Shown: positions 36,216-46,048, counted from the stretch's first letter. The stretch is DNA of 64,000 nucleotides from Burkholderia sp. 9120 (GCF_000745015.1 NZ_JQNA01000002.1:1488001-1552000); one strand, 5' to 3'. Translations and numbers: made by a program. The notes: generated by a model not told the origin, from the letters alone.

Positions 36216-36950
36216 ATGACGAAAAACACCGCACGGGCACTCGCTCTCGCTCTCGTATGCGCTACGCCGGTTGCGCTCGCACTCACGCCGACTCTGGCTC
36301 GCGCGCAGAACGCCGCGCCGTATCAGCCCGCCGGCGTGCTGTCGCTCAATGCGCAGGCCAGCTCGGAAGTCCCGCAAGACGTGGTCGATATCACGCTGTT
36401 CTTCGAGCAGGAAGCGAGCGATCCGTCGGCGCTGACCGCCACGTTGAATCAGCGCGCTGATTCGGCGCTGCAAAAAGCCAAGGGCGTGAGCGGCGTGACG
36501 GCCCGCACGGGTTCGTTCTCGATCTATCCGTCCACCGATCGCGACGGCCGCATTTCCGCATGGCGCGGCCGCACGGAGATCGTGCTCGAGTCGCACGACT
36601 TCGCTGCGGCATCGAAGCTCGCGGGTCAAATGGCATCGATCATGCAGGTCGGCAACGTGCAGTTCTCGTTGTCGCCGGAAGCACAGCGCGCCGCCGAGCA
36701 GAAGCTCACCGGCGAAGCGATCAAGTCGTTCCGCCAGCAAGCGGCTTCGTCCGCGCAGGCATTCGGCTATAGCGGCTATGCGATTCGCGAAGTTAACGTC
36801 GGTCAGAACGGTGGCGTGATGCCGCGTCCCATGATGATGATGAGCGCCCGTGCCATGAGTTCGGATGCGAAGATGTCGGCGCCGGTGCCAATCGAAGGCG
36901 GTACGTCGACGGTAACGGTCAACGTGTCGGGCTCGGTGCAGATGAAGTAA
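36216..36950 (+). CDS. Periplasmic SIMPL-domain (DUF541) protein
   Basis: This is an exported 244-aa protein of the SIMPL/DUF541 family. A signal peptide (residues about 1-31, cleaved near LARAQN) is followed by the domain beginning LSLNAQASSEVPQDVVDITL. The STDRDGRISAWRGRTEIVLE and VGNVQFSLSPEAQRAAEQ segments are typical. Function in bacteria is poorly known (oxidative-stress and outer-membrane roles reported for YggE-like relatives). A perfect-palindrome terminator follows. Confidence 0.9.
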   Translation: MTKNTARALALALVCATPVALALTPTLARAQNAAPYQPAGVLSLNAQASSEVPQDVVDITLFFEQEASDPSALTATLNQRADSALQKAKGVSGVTARTGSFSIYPSTDRDGRISAWRGRTEIVLESHDFAAASKLAGQMASIMQVGNVQFSLSPEAQRAAEQKLTGEAIKSFRQQAASSAQAFGYSGYAIREVNVGQNGGVMPRPMMMMSARAMSSDAKMSAPVPIEGGTSTVTVNVSGSVQMK

Positions 36951-37002
36951 TGCGTGTGGGTTCGGGCGCTGCTTTACGCGTGCCCGAGCCGCTAGCGGAT
37001 GC

Positions 37003-37033
37003 AAAAAAAGCCACGGCATGCCGTGGCTTTTTT
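37003..37033. terminator. Bidirectional terminator, SIMPL/lgt
   Basis: A perfect palindrome, GCCACGGCATGCCGTGGC (37010-37027), is flanked by A7 and T6 between convergent genes. Confidence 0.95.
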
Positions 37034-37107
37034 CGTTGAGCGCTCATCGACAGATCGTTTGATAACGCTCGATACCGCTGGCTACGATAACCCGTAGCCG
37101 CAATCAA

Positions 37108-38013
37108 TCAGTTCGCGCTAACCGCCTGCGCCGGTTCACGACGCGCACGGCGATATGCCCACACCAGCAGGCCGATACCGACGAGGATCATCGGCAGCGA
37201 CAGCCATTGGCCCATGGAGAGACCCATTGCCAGCAGACCGAGGAAGTCGTCCGGCTCACGCGCGAATTCCACTGTGAAGCGCGCGAGGCCGTAGCCGATC
37301 AGGAACACCGCGGAAATCGCGCCCAACGGCTTCGGTTTGCGCGAGAAGAAGATCAGCACGAAGAACAGCGCGATACCTTCCAGCGCGATCTCATACAGCT
37401 CCGACGGATGACGCGGCAGCATGTGATATTGCGCGAACACTTCGTTCAGATGCCACTGTGCGGCCAGTTGCGGATGCGCGATGAGCCATGCGGCGTCGTC
37501 AGGCGCGGCGCCGGGAAACATCATCGCCCACGGCGAAGACGGATCGGTCACGCGGCCCCACAACTCGCCGTTGATAAAGTTGCCGAGACGCCCTGCCGCG
37601 AGCCCGGTCGGCACCATCGGCGCGACGAAATCGGTGACTTGCAGCCACGAGCGTTTGCGTTGATACGCGAACAGCACCATGGCCAGCGTCACGCCAAGGA
37701 AGCCGCCGTGGAACGACATGCCGCCTTCCCACACCTTGAAGATGTCGAGCGGATGCGCGAAATAGAAGCTCGCTTTATAGAACAGCACGTAGCCGAGGCG
37801 GCCGCCGAGAATCGTGCCCAGCACGCCGTAAAACAGCATGTCGTCGATATCTTTCGCGGTCCAGCCTTGCGCCGCGACGTACGGCAAACGCAGCCGCAGC
37901 CGGCCGACGACGATCGCCGCGATAAAGGCGACGACGTACATCAGTCCATACCAGCGCACTGCGAGCGGCCCCAGATGAATGGCAACGGGGTCGAAATTCG
38001 GGTGAATGAGCAT
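37108..38013 (-). CDS. lgt: Prolipoprotein diacylglyceryl transferase
   Basis: This inner-membrane enzyme transfers diacylglycerol from phosphatidylglycerol to the lipobox Cys of prolipoproteins (301 aa). Seven hydrophobic helices are apparent. [16 protein letters not shown] carries the essential His, and [14 protein letters not shown] the conserved Arg-Asn motif. It would act on the two lipoproteins seen in this window (SodC-like, OmpA-like). Confidence 0.98.
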   Translation of the reverse strand: MLIHPNFDPVAIHLGPLAVRWYGLMYVVAFIAAIVVGRLRLRLPYVAAQGWTAKDIDDMLFYGVLGTILGGRLGYVLFYKASFYFAHPLDIFKVWEGGMSFHGGFLGVTLAMVLFAYQRKRSWLQVTDFVAPMVPTGLAAGRLGNFINGELWGRVTDPSSPWAMMFPGAAPDDAAWLIAHPQLAAQWHLNEVFAQYHMLPRHPSELYEIALEGIALFFVLIFFSRKPKPLGAISAVFLIGYGLARFTVEFAREPDDFLGLLAMGLSMGQWLSLPMILVGIGLLVWAYRRARREPAQAVSAN

Positions 38014-38156
38014 CGTGTTGTTATGGGCAGTTCAGGTTCAGAAGCGGGTTTTCTAATCGATTCTTTGGGACAGGTGACGGCTTGCGCACGCCGCTAGCAC
38101 AGACTGCGGCGCAAGCATTGGACGGCGCCGCGCGCAATGCGTTCGCAGCCGCGCCG

Positions 38157-39167
38157 TTAAACATGCTGCGCGCCGGCGTGCTGCGCCTCGACGGTAGCGG
38201 CATGCGCCCGCGCGATGTCGATGAAGCCCGCCAGCACCGGACTCACCTCCGCCGTGCGCCAGACCAGCCCCGTTTCGATCGCCGGCACCGACTCGACCAG
38301 CGGACGATACACCACGCCGGTGCGGCGCAGATTACGTAACGATTGCGGCACCAGTGCGACACCCATGCCGGCCGACACGAGGCTCACGATCGTCTGCATC
38401 TGGATCGCCTCCTGGCCGATGTGGGGCGTCAGGCCCGCCACGCCGTAGCAATCCATAATGATGTCATAAAAGCCAGGCGCCAAACGTCTTGGGAAGATCA
38501 CGAGCGGCGCATCGGCGACGTCGCGCAGGCTGATCGGTGTCTCGAGCCATTCGGCTTCGGGGCTCACGTCGGGGTCCACGTCATGGCAGGCATTGTGCCC
38601 GGCGGCCTCGGCCACCCGCGCCGCCGTCTCCGTCGACATCGCGACGATCAGCGGCTCGCGCGCGATCGGCAGCCACGACAACTGCGTGCCGTGGCGCGAC
38701 GGCAGCGGCGCGATCACGAGGCCCGCGTCGATGCGTCCGGCCACCAGTTCGTCTATTTGAACGTCGCTGGTGGCCTCGGTCAGTTCGAGCCGTACGCGCG
38801 GATGGCGCGCGCCGAAATCGCGCAACAGCAGCGGCAGAAGCCCGTAGTCCGCGGTCGAAACGAACGCCAGCGACAACACCCCCGCCTCGCCGCGCGCCAG
38901 ACTCTGCGCGAGCGGCCGCAGCCCTTCGGCGCCGGCCAGCAGGCGCTGCACTTCGGGCAACAGATCCGCGCCCACCGGCGTGAGCTCGACCGAGCGCTTG
39001 GTGCGCGCGAACAGTTCGACGCCGAGCGTCTCCTCCAGCGCGCGGATGGCTTGCGACAACGGCGGCTGCGTCATCGAAAGACGCACGGCCGCGCGCCCGA
39101 AGTGCTTTTCTTCGGCGACGGTCACGAAATAGCGCAACTGGCGCAGGTCGGGGATGGCGGGCAGCAT
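38157..39167 (-). CDS. LysR-family transcriptional regulator, divergent from ilvD
   Basis: This is a 336-aa LysR regulator. The N-terminal winged helix (DLRQLRYFVTVAEEKHFGRA, then RLSMTQPPLSQAIRALEETL) is at residues about 7-65, followed by the effector domain. The last 30 residues extend beyond the usual end. The gene is divergent from ilvD over a 197-base gap with AT-rich repeats at 39172-39210. It probably controls itself and perhaps ilvD, but the ligand is unknown. Confidence 0.92.
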   Translation of the reverse strand: MLPAIPDLRQLRYFVTVAEEKHFGRAAVRLSMTQPPLSQAIRALEETLGVELFARTKRSVELTPVGADLLPEVQRLLAGAEGLRPLAQSLARGEAGVLSLAFVSTADYGLLPLLLRDFGARHPRVRLELTEATSDVQIDELVAGRIDAGLVIAPLPSRHGTQLSWLPIAREPLIVAMSTETAARVAEAAGHNACHDVDPDVSPEAEWLETPISLRDVADAPLVIFPRRLAPGFYDIIMDCYGVAGLTPHIGQEAIQMQTIVSLVSAGMGVALVPQSLRNLRRTGVVYRPLVESVPAIETGLVWRTAEVSPVLAGFIDIARAHAATVEAQHAGAQHV

Positions 39168-39171
39168 GATT

Positions 39172-39210
39172 AATATATTTTACGACCTAATCTGCCCTCA
39201 ATAATATATT
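39172..39210. promoter_or_regulatory. Paired AATATATT boxes, candidate LysR operator
   Basis: Two identical self-palindromic AATATATT boxes (39172-39179 and 39203-39210) are 31 bases apart, about three helical turns. They are conspicuous in GC-rich DNA and start five bases before the LysR ATG. Confidence 0.45.
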
Positions 39211-39364
39211 GGACACGTAGTTTGCAAAACCGCATCCTTGCATTGCGCGTCGGAACTACACTGGATTGACGCACGACACCCGCCGCACCCAGGCCGCAGT
39301 ACAGCCGCAGTACAGCAAGACAGACACGCAGCACAGACCAGAACAAAACAGACTGGAGTTCCCC

Positions 39365-41038
39365 ATGGCATACAACCGTCGTTCGAAGAACATCACGCAA
39401 GGCGTGGCGCGTTCACCGAATCGCTCCATGTACTACGCCCTCGGCTACAAGAAGGAAGACTTCGACAAGCCGATGATCGGCATCGCCAACGGCCACTCGA
39501 CCATCACGCCGTGCAACTCCGGCCTGCAGCGTCTGGCCGACGCGGCCGTCGCCGCGGTCAAGGGCGCCGACGCGAATCCGCAGATCTTCGGCACGCCGAC
39601 CATCTCCGACGGCATGTCGATGGGCACCGAGGGCATGAAGTACTCGCTCGTCTCGCGCGAAGTAATCGCCGACTGCATCGAGACCTGCGTGCAAGGGCAA
39701 TGGATGGACGGCGTAGTCGTGATCGGCGGCTGCGACAAGAACATGCCGGGCGGCATGATCGGCCTTGCCCGCACCAACGTGCCGGGCATCTACGTGTATG
39801 GCGGCACGATCCGTCCGGGCAACTGGAAGGGCGTGGACCTGACCATCGTGTCGTCGTTCGAAGCGGTCGGCGAATTCACGGCCGGCCGTATGTCGGAAGA
39901 GGATTTCGAAGGGGTCGAAAAGAACGCGTGCCCGTCTTCCGGATCGTGCGGCGGGATGTACACCGCCAACACGATGAGCTCGTCGTTCGAGGCGCTCGGC
40001 ATGTCGCTGCTGTATTCGTCGACGATGGCCAATCCCGACGACGAAAAGGTCGACTCCGCCGCCGAATCGGCACGCGTGCTGGTCGAAGCCGTCAAGAAGG
40101 ACCTGAAGCCGCGCGACATCATCACGAAGAAGTCGATCGAGAACGCCGTCGCGCTGATCATGGCGACCGGCGGCTCGACCAATGCCGTGCTGCACTACCT
40201 GGCGATCGCGCACGCGGCCGAGGTGGAATGGAGCATTGAAGACTTCGAGCGTATGCGCAAGAAAGTGCCGGTGATCTGCAACCTGAAGCCGTCCGGCCAA
40301 TACGTCGCGACGGATCTGCATAAGGCCGGCGGCATTCCGCAAGTCATGAAGATCCTGCTCGACGCGGGGATGTTGCACGGCGATTGCATTACCATCACCG
40401 GCAAGACGCTGGCGGAAGAGCTCAAGGACGTGCCGGGCAAACCGCGCGCCGATCAGCAGGTGATTTTCCCGATCGAGAAAGCGCTGTACAAGGAAGGCCA
40501 CCTCGCGATCCTGAAGGGCAATCTCGCCGAAGACGGCGCGGTCGCCAAGATCACCGGCTTGAAGAACCCGGTCATCACCGGCCCGGCCCGCGTGTTCGAG
40601 GACGAACAAAGCGCGCTCGAAGCGATTCTGGCCGACAAGATCGTCGCCGGCGACGTGGTGGTGCTGCGTTACCTCGGTCCGAAGGGCGGACCCGGCATGC
40701 CGGAGATGCTGGCGCCGACCTCGGCGATTATCGGCAAGGGGCTCGGCGAAACCGTCGGCCTGATCACCGACGGCCGCTTCTCGGGCGGCACGTGGGGCAT
40801 GGTGGTCGGCCACGTCGCGCCGGAAGCGTTCGTGGGCGGCACGATCGCGTTCGTGCAGGAAGGCGATTCGATCACGATCGACGCACACAAGCTGCTGCTG
40901 CAATTGAATATCGACGACGCCGAGTTGCAGCGCCGCCGCGCCGCCTGGCAGCAGCCGAAGCCGCGCTATACGCGTGGTGTGCTGGCGAAGTATTCGGCGT
41001 TGGCGTTGCCGGCTAACAAAGGGGCGATTACCGGCTGA
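39365..41038 (+). CDS. ilvD: Dihydroxy-acid dehydratase
   Basis: It dehydrates dihydroxyacids in the valine and isoleucine pathways (557 aa). ATG 39365 begins [20 protein letters not shown]. Fe-S ligands are in [23 protein letters not shown] and [19 protein letters not shown]. The C-terminal segment [23 protein letters not shown] is a strong signature. It is followed by a hairpin terminator and by the convergent toxin-like gene. Confidence 0.98.
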   Translation: MAYNRRSKNITQGVARSPNRSMYYALGYKKEDFDKPMIGIANGHSTITPCNSGLQRLADAAVAAVKGADANPQIFGTPTISDGMSMGTEGMKYSLVSREVIADCIETCVQGQWMDGVVVIGGCDKNMPGGMIGLARTNVPGIYVYGGTIRPGNWKGVDLTIVSSFEAVGEFTAGRMSEEDFEGVEKNACPSSGSCGGMYTANTMSSSFEALGMSLLYSSTMANPDDEKVDSAAESARVLVEAVKKDLKPRDIITKKSIENAVALIMATGGSTNAVLHYLAIAHAAEVEWSIEDFERMRKKVPVICNLKPSGQYVATDLHKAGGIPQVMKILLDAGMLHGDCITITGKTLAEELKDVPGKPRADQQVIFPIEKALYKEGHLAILKGNLAEDGAVAKITGLKNPVITGPARVFEDEQSALEAILADKIVAGDVVVLRYLGPKGGPGMPEMLAPTSAIIGKGLGETVGLITDGRFSGGTWGMVVGHVAPEAFVGGTIAFVQEGDSITIDAHKLLLQLNIDDAELQRRRAAWQQPKPRYTRGVLAKYSALALPANKGAITG

Positions 41039-41047
41039 TGCTGCGGG

Positions 41048-41095
41048 TCCGGCGGACATCGGGCACGCCTCCTTGCGGGTGTCCTGTTCGCCGGA
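41048..41095 (+). terminator. Probable terminator of ilvD
   Basis: TCCGGCG (41048-41054) pairs with CGCCGGA (41089-41095), with an inner GACA/TGTC stem, followed by a T-rich stretch. Confidence 0.6.
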
Positions 41096-41120
41096 TTGTT
41101 TCTGTCTTTGCGCGGGCTCG

Positions 41121-44024
41121 TCACATATAGAAGTGCTGCGCACGACCCTCGAGCTCGGCGTACCTCGCCTGTTGCGCGATGATGCGATTCCAGATCGGCT
41201 CGGGAAGCTTGAAGGTCGACTTCAGCGGCGGCGCCTGCAGCGAGTCGTAGAGCACGTGGCTGCCAGCCGCCGGATCGGCCCTCGTGCGCCAAACCGGCGT
41301 ACCGCCGATCGTGCGTATCTCCAACTGGCCGCGCGCCGCGGGAATGGCCATCAACCCATCACGAAACAGCCACGCCGCGTTGTGCGACTTGAGCCATGCA
41401 CCGATACGTGCGATCTCATCCTGCCGCAGCGAGGGCTGGGACTCAACGAGAGCCTGGCCGCGGTGCGGATTGTCCGCCGACGGCACCTCGGTCACGAAGT
41501 GCGTGGCACCACGAGGTAACGCCGAATCCGGATCCAGGTAAAGCCGGTATTGCTGCTCCGACGTGGCGACAGGATTGCCAACGAATGCGGCCATCGGCAG
41601 TGGAGGAAAAACCGCCTGCCGTTTGGCATTCTCCAGCCGCCAGGATTGCCGCGTGGCGAGTTGGCCGTCTCGCGACTGCGGCGGCGAAACATAAGGCGTG
41701 ACCGCGAAGACGCCCTCGGTCAGCCACTTGCGGTCTTCGACATGCAGCAGACCGTCAATCCCGCGAACATAAACAAACACGCCGTTCAGGTCGGTCGGAT
41801 CCTTCGGGGCGCCGCCAATGTACGCATTGCCGTCCTTGTCGATTCGCAGCACCTGCCCATAGTCGTGCGCGGAATGGATGCGGCCATCGTCCCCAAATGA
41901 AAATTCATACTGGGAAAGGCCCGTATCGGACAAATCGACCGCCGGATACCCGTTGCCGTTGTGAAAGCTCAGCTTCGTGCCGCCCTTGCCGTCGTTGTTA
42001 TTGAAGTACGGTTTGATATGGACTGGCTCGCGATAGTCCTCGCCTTTCTCCAACTGGCTCGCCGCGTAATGGATTTTGTCGAAAGCACGTCGGTAGAAAG
42101 CGGCCGACGTCAGCGCTGGATCCTCGTTTGGCAGATAGCGCACCTTGCCGCCGATGTTCACCCCCGATACGAACGGCTTGTGATCGCTATCCGCCCACGC
42201 GGGGTCGTCCGGAGAAAAGTGCGCGAGCTGCGGTTGCGCGCCGGACGTGCGAGTGTGGTCGAAGATGTCGTAACGATAGTCGGGGTTGGCCACGAAGGGA
42301 CCCGGCACCCCAGCCACGACCTTGCTCCAGCCACACACCTGGGCATCGTCGATCCGGCCCATCGCGGCAACTTCGCGGTCGCCCGGGATGCGATCGGCCT
42401 TGCCCAGGCTGCCATGGACGTCGACCATGTTGGGGCTCGGCTTGATGTAATAGATATAGCCGCTTTGTTGCCCGCCGCCTGAGAGCCGCTTCTTCGCGGT
42501 CTCGCTGTCACGGAACGTGCCGAGATAGCCGCCGCCGTCAGTGGCACCCGGGCTCAATGACAGCGCGCAGTTATGCAGCGCCAGGTTGACGTTGTTCATC
42601 CGCGTGTTTTCCGCACTGAAGCCGTGCGCCTTGCGCATCGCTTCGGGCGGCACGTCCGAGGGACGATAGAGCACATAAGGCTGCGGGTCGGAAGCCGTGC
42701 TGACGTCACGCTTGAGTTCGTCATGCGGTGGCCGCGGCAACTGCGTGAAATCCGGCCTCGGCAGATTCACCGGCGGGAGAGATAAAGCATGAGCGCCCTG
42801 GAGTTCGGGCGCATCGTCCACGGCGGCGAGCGTAGCGTTGCCAAGGGACGAAGCAGCCGCGCTCGCACCGTCATTCGGCCGATACGTATTCTCGGCGTCA
42901 TAGGGCAACGTGCGCACGCGAGCGATAAAACCGTACTGCTGATAGCCATAATCGAGCAACCGAGCCATGACAACCGCCATCTGATCGAAATTTTCGTACT
43001 CGAAGGCGCCGAATTGCGGGTCGTAAATCTGGTATCGGTCATTCCGGAAGTTATCGGAAGGATCGAGCCGTTGCACCATGATCATATGGCCGGGGCGCTC
43101 CACGCTGCCGCCGTCTGGCCTTTGTTCCGAAGCGGGCGCGGCGCGGAACTGAATGCGTATCGGCATCATCGTGGTTTGATAACTGCCGCGGCCGTCGGCC
43201 GAACTGTGACGCTGCCCGAATTCAGACTCCAGCGTTCTGCGCAACTCCGCACTGGTTCGAATCGAGTCGAAATTGGGTCGCGCGATAAGACCCGGAACGT
43301 TGCCGATAGGATCGCGCACGGTATCTCGCTGCACCTGATAGATCGACGTCAACGCCGCCTGTCTCAGTTGCCAATCGCCAAGGGAATCACGCATGACGGA
43401 AGTCATCTCGAACAGATTCGGCGCTTTTCCTGTCGCCACCAGGTAGAGCGTGCCTAGCACGAGGCCGGCGCACACATTGTTCAATGCGCTGGGCTGTCCG
43501 GCGGCTTGCGACAGGACCGAGGAAGAGAGGCCGTTGTGCCTCGTCGCGGGGCCGTTATAGATATCGAAGGTGTGTTCCGTCGCCGGAAGGGTCGCCTCTG
43601 GAGGTAGCGGCCAAGGCGGCGGCGTCCTGCGAGTGCGCTGCAACGTGTCCGAACTCTGCGCTGGCAACAGCGCGCCGGCGCCAGCTCCAGCAAGTTCGCC
43701 GGGCGCCCGTTCTTTGGCGGGCACACTCCCGTGCTCCGGTTGAGCCCGCTCATTGGCGCTCGTGGCAGCTACAAGGCGTCTGGCTGTCGGGAGGCCCGGC
43801 TCTTTGGCCGCAGCCTTAGCGGCCGGCGCCGGCAGAGTTGCGTCACCCGGTCTTCCAACTCCGAACGGGGATGACGCTCCGGCGTTTGGCTCATGGGGCG
43901 GTGCACTGAGTTCGCTGGCCGATTCGCCATTGCGGCGTGCGGTTGGAGATAGCGGACCGGACCGGTCCGTCTCTTTGGGCAAAAGCCTGAGCGGATGATT
44001 GCCAACGCCGAGTGTCGTCATCAT
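41121..44024 (-). CDS. Putative effector: papain-like peptidase fused to cholera-toxin-A-like ADP-ribosyltransferase
   Basis: A 967-aa protein from ATG 44024, preceded by AAGGTG five bases upstream; the frame is open 57 codons farther but unsupported. Residues 1-165 are Pro/Ala/Ser-rich and disordered, without a signal peptide. A C58/YopT-like cysteine-peptidase domain follows with a Cys-His-Asp candidate triad: C185 (NNVCAGL), H313 (RPGHMIM), D335 (YQIYDPQFG). About residues 450-605 resemble the cholera/LT toxin A1 chain. VLYRPSDVPPEAM carries R454, GYLGTFRDS replaces the STS motif, PNMVDVHGSLG follows, DREVAAMG carries D549-x-E551 in place of E-x-E, then CGWSKVVAGV and HFSPDDPAWAD. Residues 606-967 match nothing I know. 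No secretion or immunity gene is adjacent. An injected effector is inference. Confidence 0.75.
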   Translation of the reverse strand: MMTTLGVGNHPLRLLPKETDRSGPLSPTARRNGESASELSAPPHEPNAGASSPFGVGRPGDATLPAPAAKAAAKEPGLPTARRLVAATSANERAQPEHGSVPAKERAPGELAGAGAGALLPAQSSDTLQRTRRTPPPWPLPPEATLPATEHTFDIYNGPATRHNGLSSSVLSQAAGQPSALNNVCAGLVLGTLYLVATGKAPNLFEMTSVMRDSLGDWQLRQAALTSIYQVQRDTVRDPIGNVPGLIARPNFDSIRTSAELRRTLESEFGQRHSSADGRGSYQTTMMPIRIQFRAAPASEQRPDGGSVERPGHMIMVQRLDPSDNFRNDRYQIYDPQFGAFEYENFDQMAVVMARLLDYGYQQYGFIARVRTLPYDAENTYRPNDGASAAASSLGNATLAAVDDAPELQGAHALSLPPVNLPRPDFTQLPRPPHDELKRDVSTASDPQPYVLYRPSDVPPEAMRKAHGFSAENTRMNNVNLALHNCALSLSPGATDGGGYLGTFRDSETAKKRLSGGGQQSGYIYYIKPSPNMVDVHGSLGKADRIPGDREVAAMGRIDDAQVCGWSKVVAGVPGPFVANPDYRYDIFDHTRTSGAQPQLAHFSPDDPAWADSDHKPFVSGVNIGGKVRYLPNEDPALTSAAFYRRAFDKIHYAASQLEKGEDYREPVHIKPYFNNNDGKGGTKLSFHNGNGYPAVDLSDTGLSQYEFSFGDDGRIHSAHDYGQVLRIDKDGNAYIGGAPKDPTDLNGVFVYVRGIDGLLHVEDRKWLTEGVFAVTPYVSPPQSRDGQLATRQSWRLENAKRQAVFPPLPMAAFVGNPVATSEQQYRLYLDPDSALPRGATHFVTEVPSADNPHRGQALVESQPSLRQDEIARIGAWLKSHNAAWLFRDGLMAIPAARGQLEIRTIGGTPVWRTRADPAAGSHVLYDSLQAPPLKSTFKLPEPIWNRIIAQQARYAELEGRAQHFYM

Positions 44025-44375
44025 TGCACCTTGTGGAAGCAAACCTGGGGCCTCCGCGCGCGAGCAATGACGGCAGAGGGCAATGACAATGAAACCCGCT
44101 TTGCCCACGATGCCGGTAGTACCCGGCGATACATTGAGAGCCGCGCCACGGCTAACGAGCAACGCCGACGAGAGCCGGCCCGTGGACTGTCCCAAAGACC
44201 CGACGAATCGCTCTGGATCCGCGAACGGTGCAGGACGTCATCGCTCCGCTACGTCCGGATTCATGCCCGCAAGGCGCAACAGAATGTCGAAAGGACGTAG
44301 TTCAAAAACCGTGCGTCCCTTTCCTTTTATAATGCCCGCACCACGAGTCGGGCATCTGCACCGACGGAGACCAGA
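44025..44375. promoter_or_regulatory. Divergent gap between the toxin-like gene and cytochrome c
   Basis: There is no supported gene. TATAAT at 44328-44333 is a good -10 for the cytochrome gene (leader about 36 bases); the -35 (TTCAAA region, 44301) is weakly placed. A GGACG/CGTCC hairpin overlaps it. For the toxin-like gene only the ribosome-binding site is clear. Confidence 0.55.
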
Positions 44376-44717
44376 ATGAAATCCATGTCGCATGCAGCGC
44401 TTGCAACCGCCGGCCTGCTGGGCGTTATCTTGAGCGTCGGCAGTCCGGTCGCGCATGCCGAGGCCGCCGCCGGTCTGGCGCTGGCCCAGCAGGAGAACTG
44501 TATGAGTTGCCACGCGGTCGCGCGTCCGTTCATGGGACCGGCGCTACATGATGTCGCAGCGAAATACGCGGGTCGCGACGACGCCGCAACCTATCTGAAG
44601 AACAAGATTCTGGATGGCAGCGCAGGCGTGTGGGGAATCGTGCCCATGCCCGCGAACACGCAACTCACGCCCGATCAGGCGGCCACGTTGGCAGGCTGGG
44701 TGTTGTCGCTGAAATGA
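44376..44717 (+). CDS. Class I c-type cytochrome
   Basis: This is a small periplasmic electron carrier (113 aa). A signal peptide (about residues 1-28, cleaved after VAHA) precedes ALAQQENCMSCHAVARPF, which has the haem c motif CMSCH. The distal Met lies in WGIVPMPANTQLTP. Size and motifs match cytochrome c-551/552-like proteins. Redox partner is unknown. It ends at a bidirectional hairpin. Confidence 0.93.
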   Translation: MKSMSHAALATAGLLGVILSVGSPVAHAEAAAGLALAQQENCMSCHAVARPFMGPALHDVAAKYAGRDDAATYLKNKILDGSAGVWGIVPMPANTQLTPDQAATLAGWVLSLK

Positions 44718-44777
44718 TGACGCGTACGCATTGGTGAGCGTGCATCGATGAACGTGCATTGCTGAACGTCCACGGTT

Positions 44778-44817
44778 GAAGGCGCTGAAACGCATGATCG
44801 CGTTTCAAGCCGCCTTC
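44778..44817. terminator. Hairpin terminator between cytochrome c and DUF2486 gene
   Basis: Outer GAAGGCG/CGCCTTC and inner GAAACGC/GCGTTTC stems form a long hairpin between two convergent genes; T-runs are interrupted. Confidence 0.7.
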
Positions 44818-44830
44818 CCTTCCCTTCGAA

Positions 44831-45538
44831 TCACGCGTGGCCTGAGCGCCGCGCGATCTCTTCTTCCACCGCTTCCCGCACCCACGCGGTCATTTCGGTT
44901 TCCAGCGTCAGCGCGACTTCACGCGTGATCTGGCTGACCAGCCAGCCCGTGTGCTCCTGCAATGCATCGCGGCAACGCGCCTCGATGACCTCGCGTCCCT
45001 CGCCCGTCAGAAAACCCGCAAAGCGTCCACGCAGACGCTCGGCGATGAGATTCGCATCGAGGCCCGGCTGCGGCGCCGCAGTGGTTTCGTGAGCGATATC
45101 GGGCGGCACGCTCGTACCGGCTTCGAACGGAGCAAGAGGCTCGGCGCGATTGAAGACGCCGGCATCGCGCTCGGGCACATCGTCATGCGCGTGATGCGAG
45201 CGCGAACGCTTCTTCGGATGATGATCCGCCGCATGCGCCGGCGCATGTAAGGGTTCCGGCGCGGCCGCACGGCCTAGCTCGAGCACCTCGTCCAGCGTCG
45301 GCAAGGGCGGTGGCTCGGCCGCGGGTTCCTGCACGGCAGCGAGTTCATGCGCATGCAGGGTGTCCGGCTCGAGCACCGGCTCAGTGCGAAAGCCAGGCTC
45401 ACGCGGCGCACCGTCGTCAGTGATGGCGTGTTCCGCCGGCACAGCCGCGTCGTTCGACGGGTGACGCGCCTGCACAGGATTACCCGGCACGAGAATCTCG
45501 CTTAACACCGGAATCGAATTGTCGTGGGGATCGGACAC
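44831..45538 (-). CDS. DUF2486-family protein
   Basis: This is a 235-aa protein of a family found in Burkholderiaceae. GTG 45538 is chosen because GGGAG lies seven bases upstream; it gives SDPHDNSIPVLSEILVPG, the conserved start. A long acidic, Pro/Ala/His-rich disordered middle follows. The C-terminal helical domain (about residues 165-235) has GRFAGFLTGEGREVIEARC and TEMTAWVREAVEEEI. It has no signal peptide. It is downstream of holC and pepA on the same strand. Function is unknown. Confidence 0.8.
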   Translation of the reverse strand: MSDPHDNSIPVLSEILVPGNPVQARHPSNDAAVPAEHAITDDGAPREPGFRTEPVLEPDTLHAHELAAVQEPAAEPPPLPTLDEVLELGRAAAPEPLHAPAHAADHHPKKRSRSHHAHDDVPERDAGVFNRAEPLAPFEAGTSVPPDIAHETTAAPQPGLDANLIAERLRGRFAGFLTGEGREVIEARCRDALQEHTGWLVSQITREVALTLETEMTAWVREAVEEEIARRSGHA

Positions 45539-45631
45539 GTGCGCTCTCCCTGTTTGAGTCGAAGCCAAGGCAGGCCGCATCCACGCCGGATCCTTCAGAC
45601 AGGAAACCACGCGACGCGGATGGAAAAAGGC

Positions 45632-46048
45632 CTAGCTGCCTTGCTTGTAGTTGTTCAAAGCATAGCCGCGATCGCGATAGAAACGATAGCGTTCGCGGCC
45701 CGCAGCGAGTTCGTCGTGTGCGTTACCGACCACTTCCAGCAATCTTTCGAAGCGGGCGAACTGGGCCGGCACCGCAGCGCCCAGATTGAGCAGCACCTGG
45801 TGATGCGGCACGTCGTCGAGATTCGACGCCAGCACGATAGGCGTTTGCGCGGCGAGCGGCGTGCCCGCCATGCAGTGCGGCACGAAGTCGAGCGGCGAGA
45901 AGGTCCACAGCTGTTCGTCGAAAGCCCGCAGACGCTCGGGCTCGGCCAGCACGATGGTCGGCTGGCCCGCCTGATACGCCTTGCGGATCAGGCGGCACGC
46001 ATACAGCAGCGAATCGCCGACGTTCGAGTGAAAATCGATCCTCGTCAT
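45632..46048 (-). CDS. holC: DNA polymerase III chi subunit
   Basis: Chi links the clamp loader to single-strand-binding protein at the replication fork. It is 138 aa. MTRIDFHSNVGDSLLYACRL, LWTFSPLDFVPHCM and APVLASNLDD-like segments fit the family, as does the C-terminal YRFYRDRGYAL. It lies 106 bases downstream of pepA, the common holC-pepA linkage. Confidence 0.95.
   Translation of the reverse strand: MTRIDFHSNVGDSLLYACRLIRKAYQAGQPTIVLAEPERLRAFDEQLWTFSPLDFVPHCMAGTPLAAQTPIVLASNLDDVPHHQVLLNLGAAVPAQFARFERLLEVVGNAHDELAAGRERYRFYRDRGYALNNYKQGS

Noticed and set aside
44200..44226. Hrp/PIP-type box (TTCG-N-TTCG) before the toxin-like gene
   Set aside because: On the minus strand the spacing between TTCG elements is 14 bases, not the 15-16 expected; such pairs are common in GC-rich DNA.
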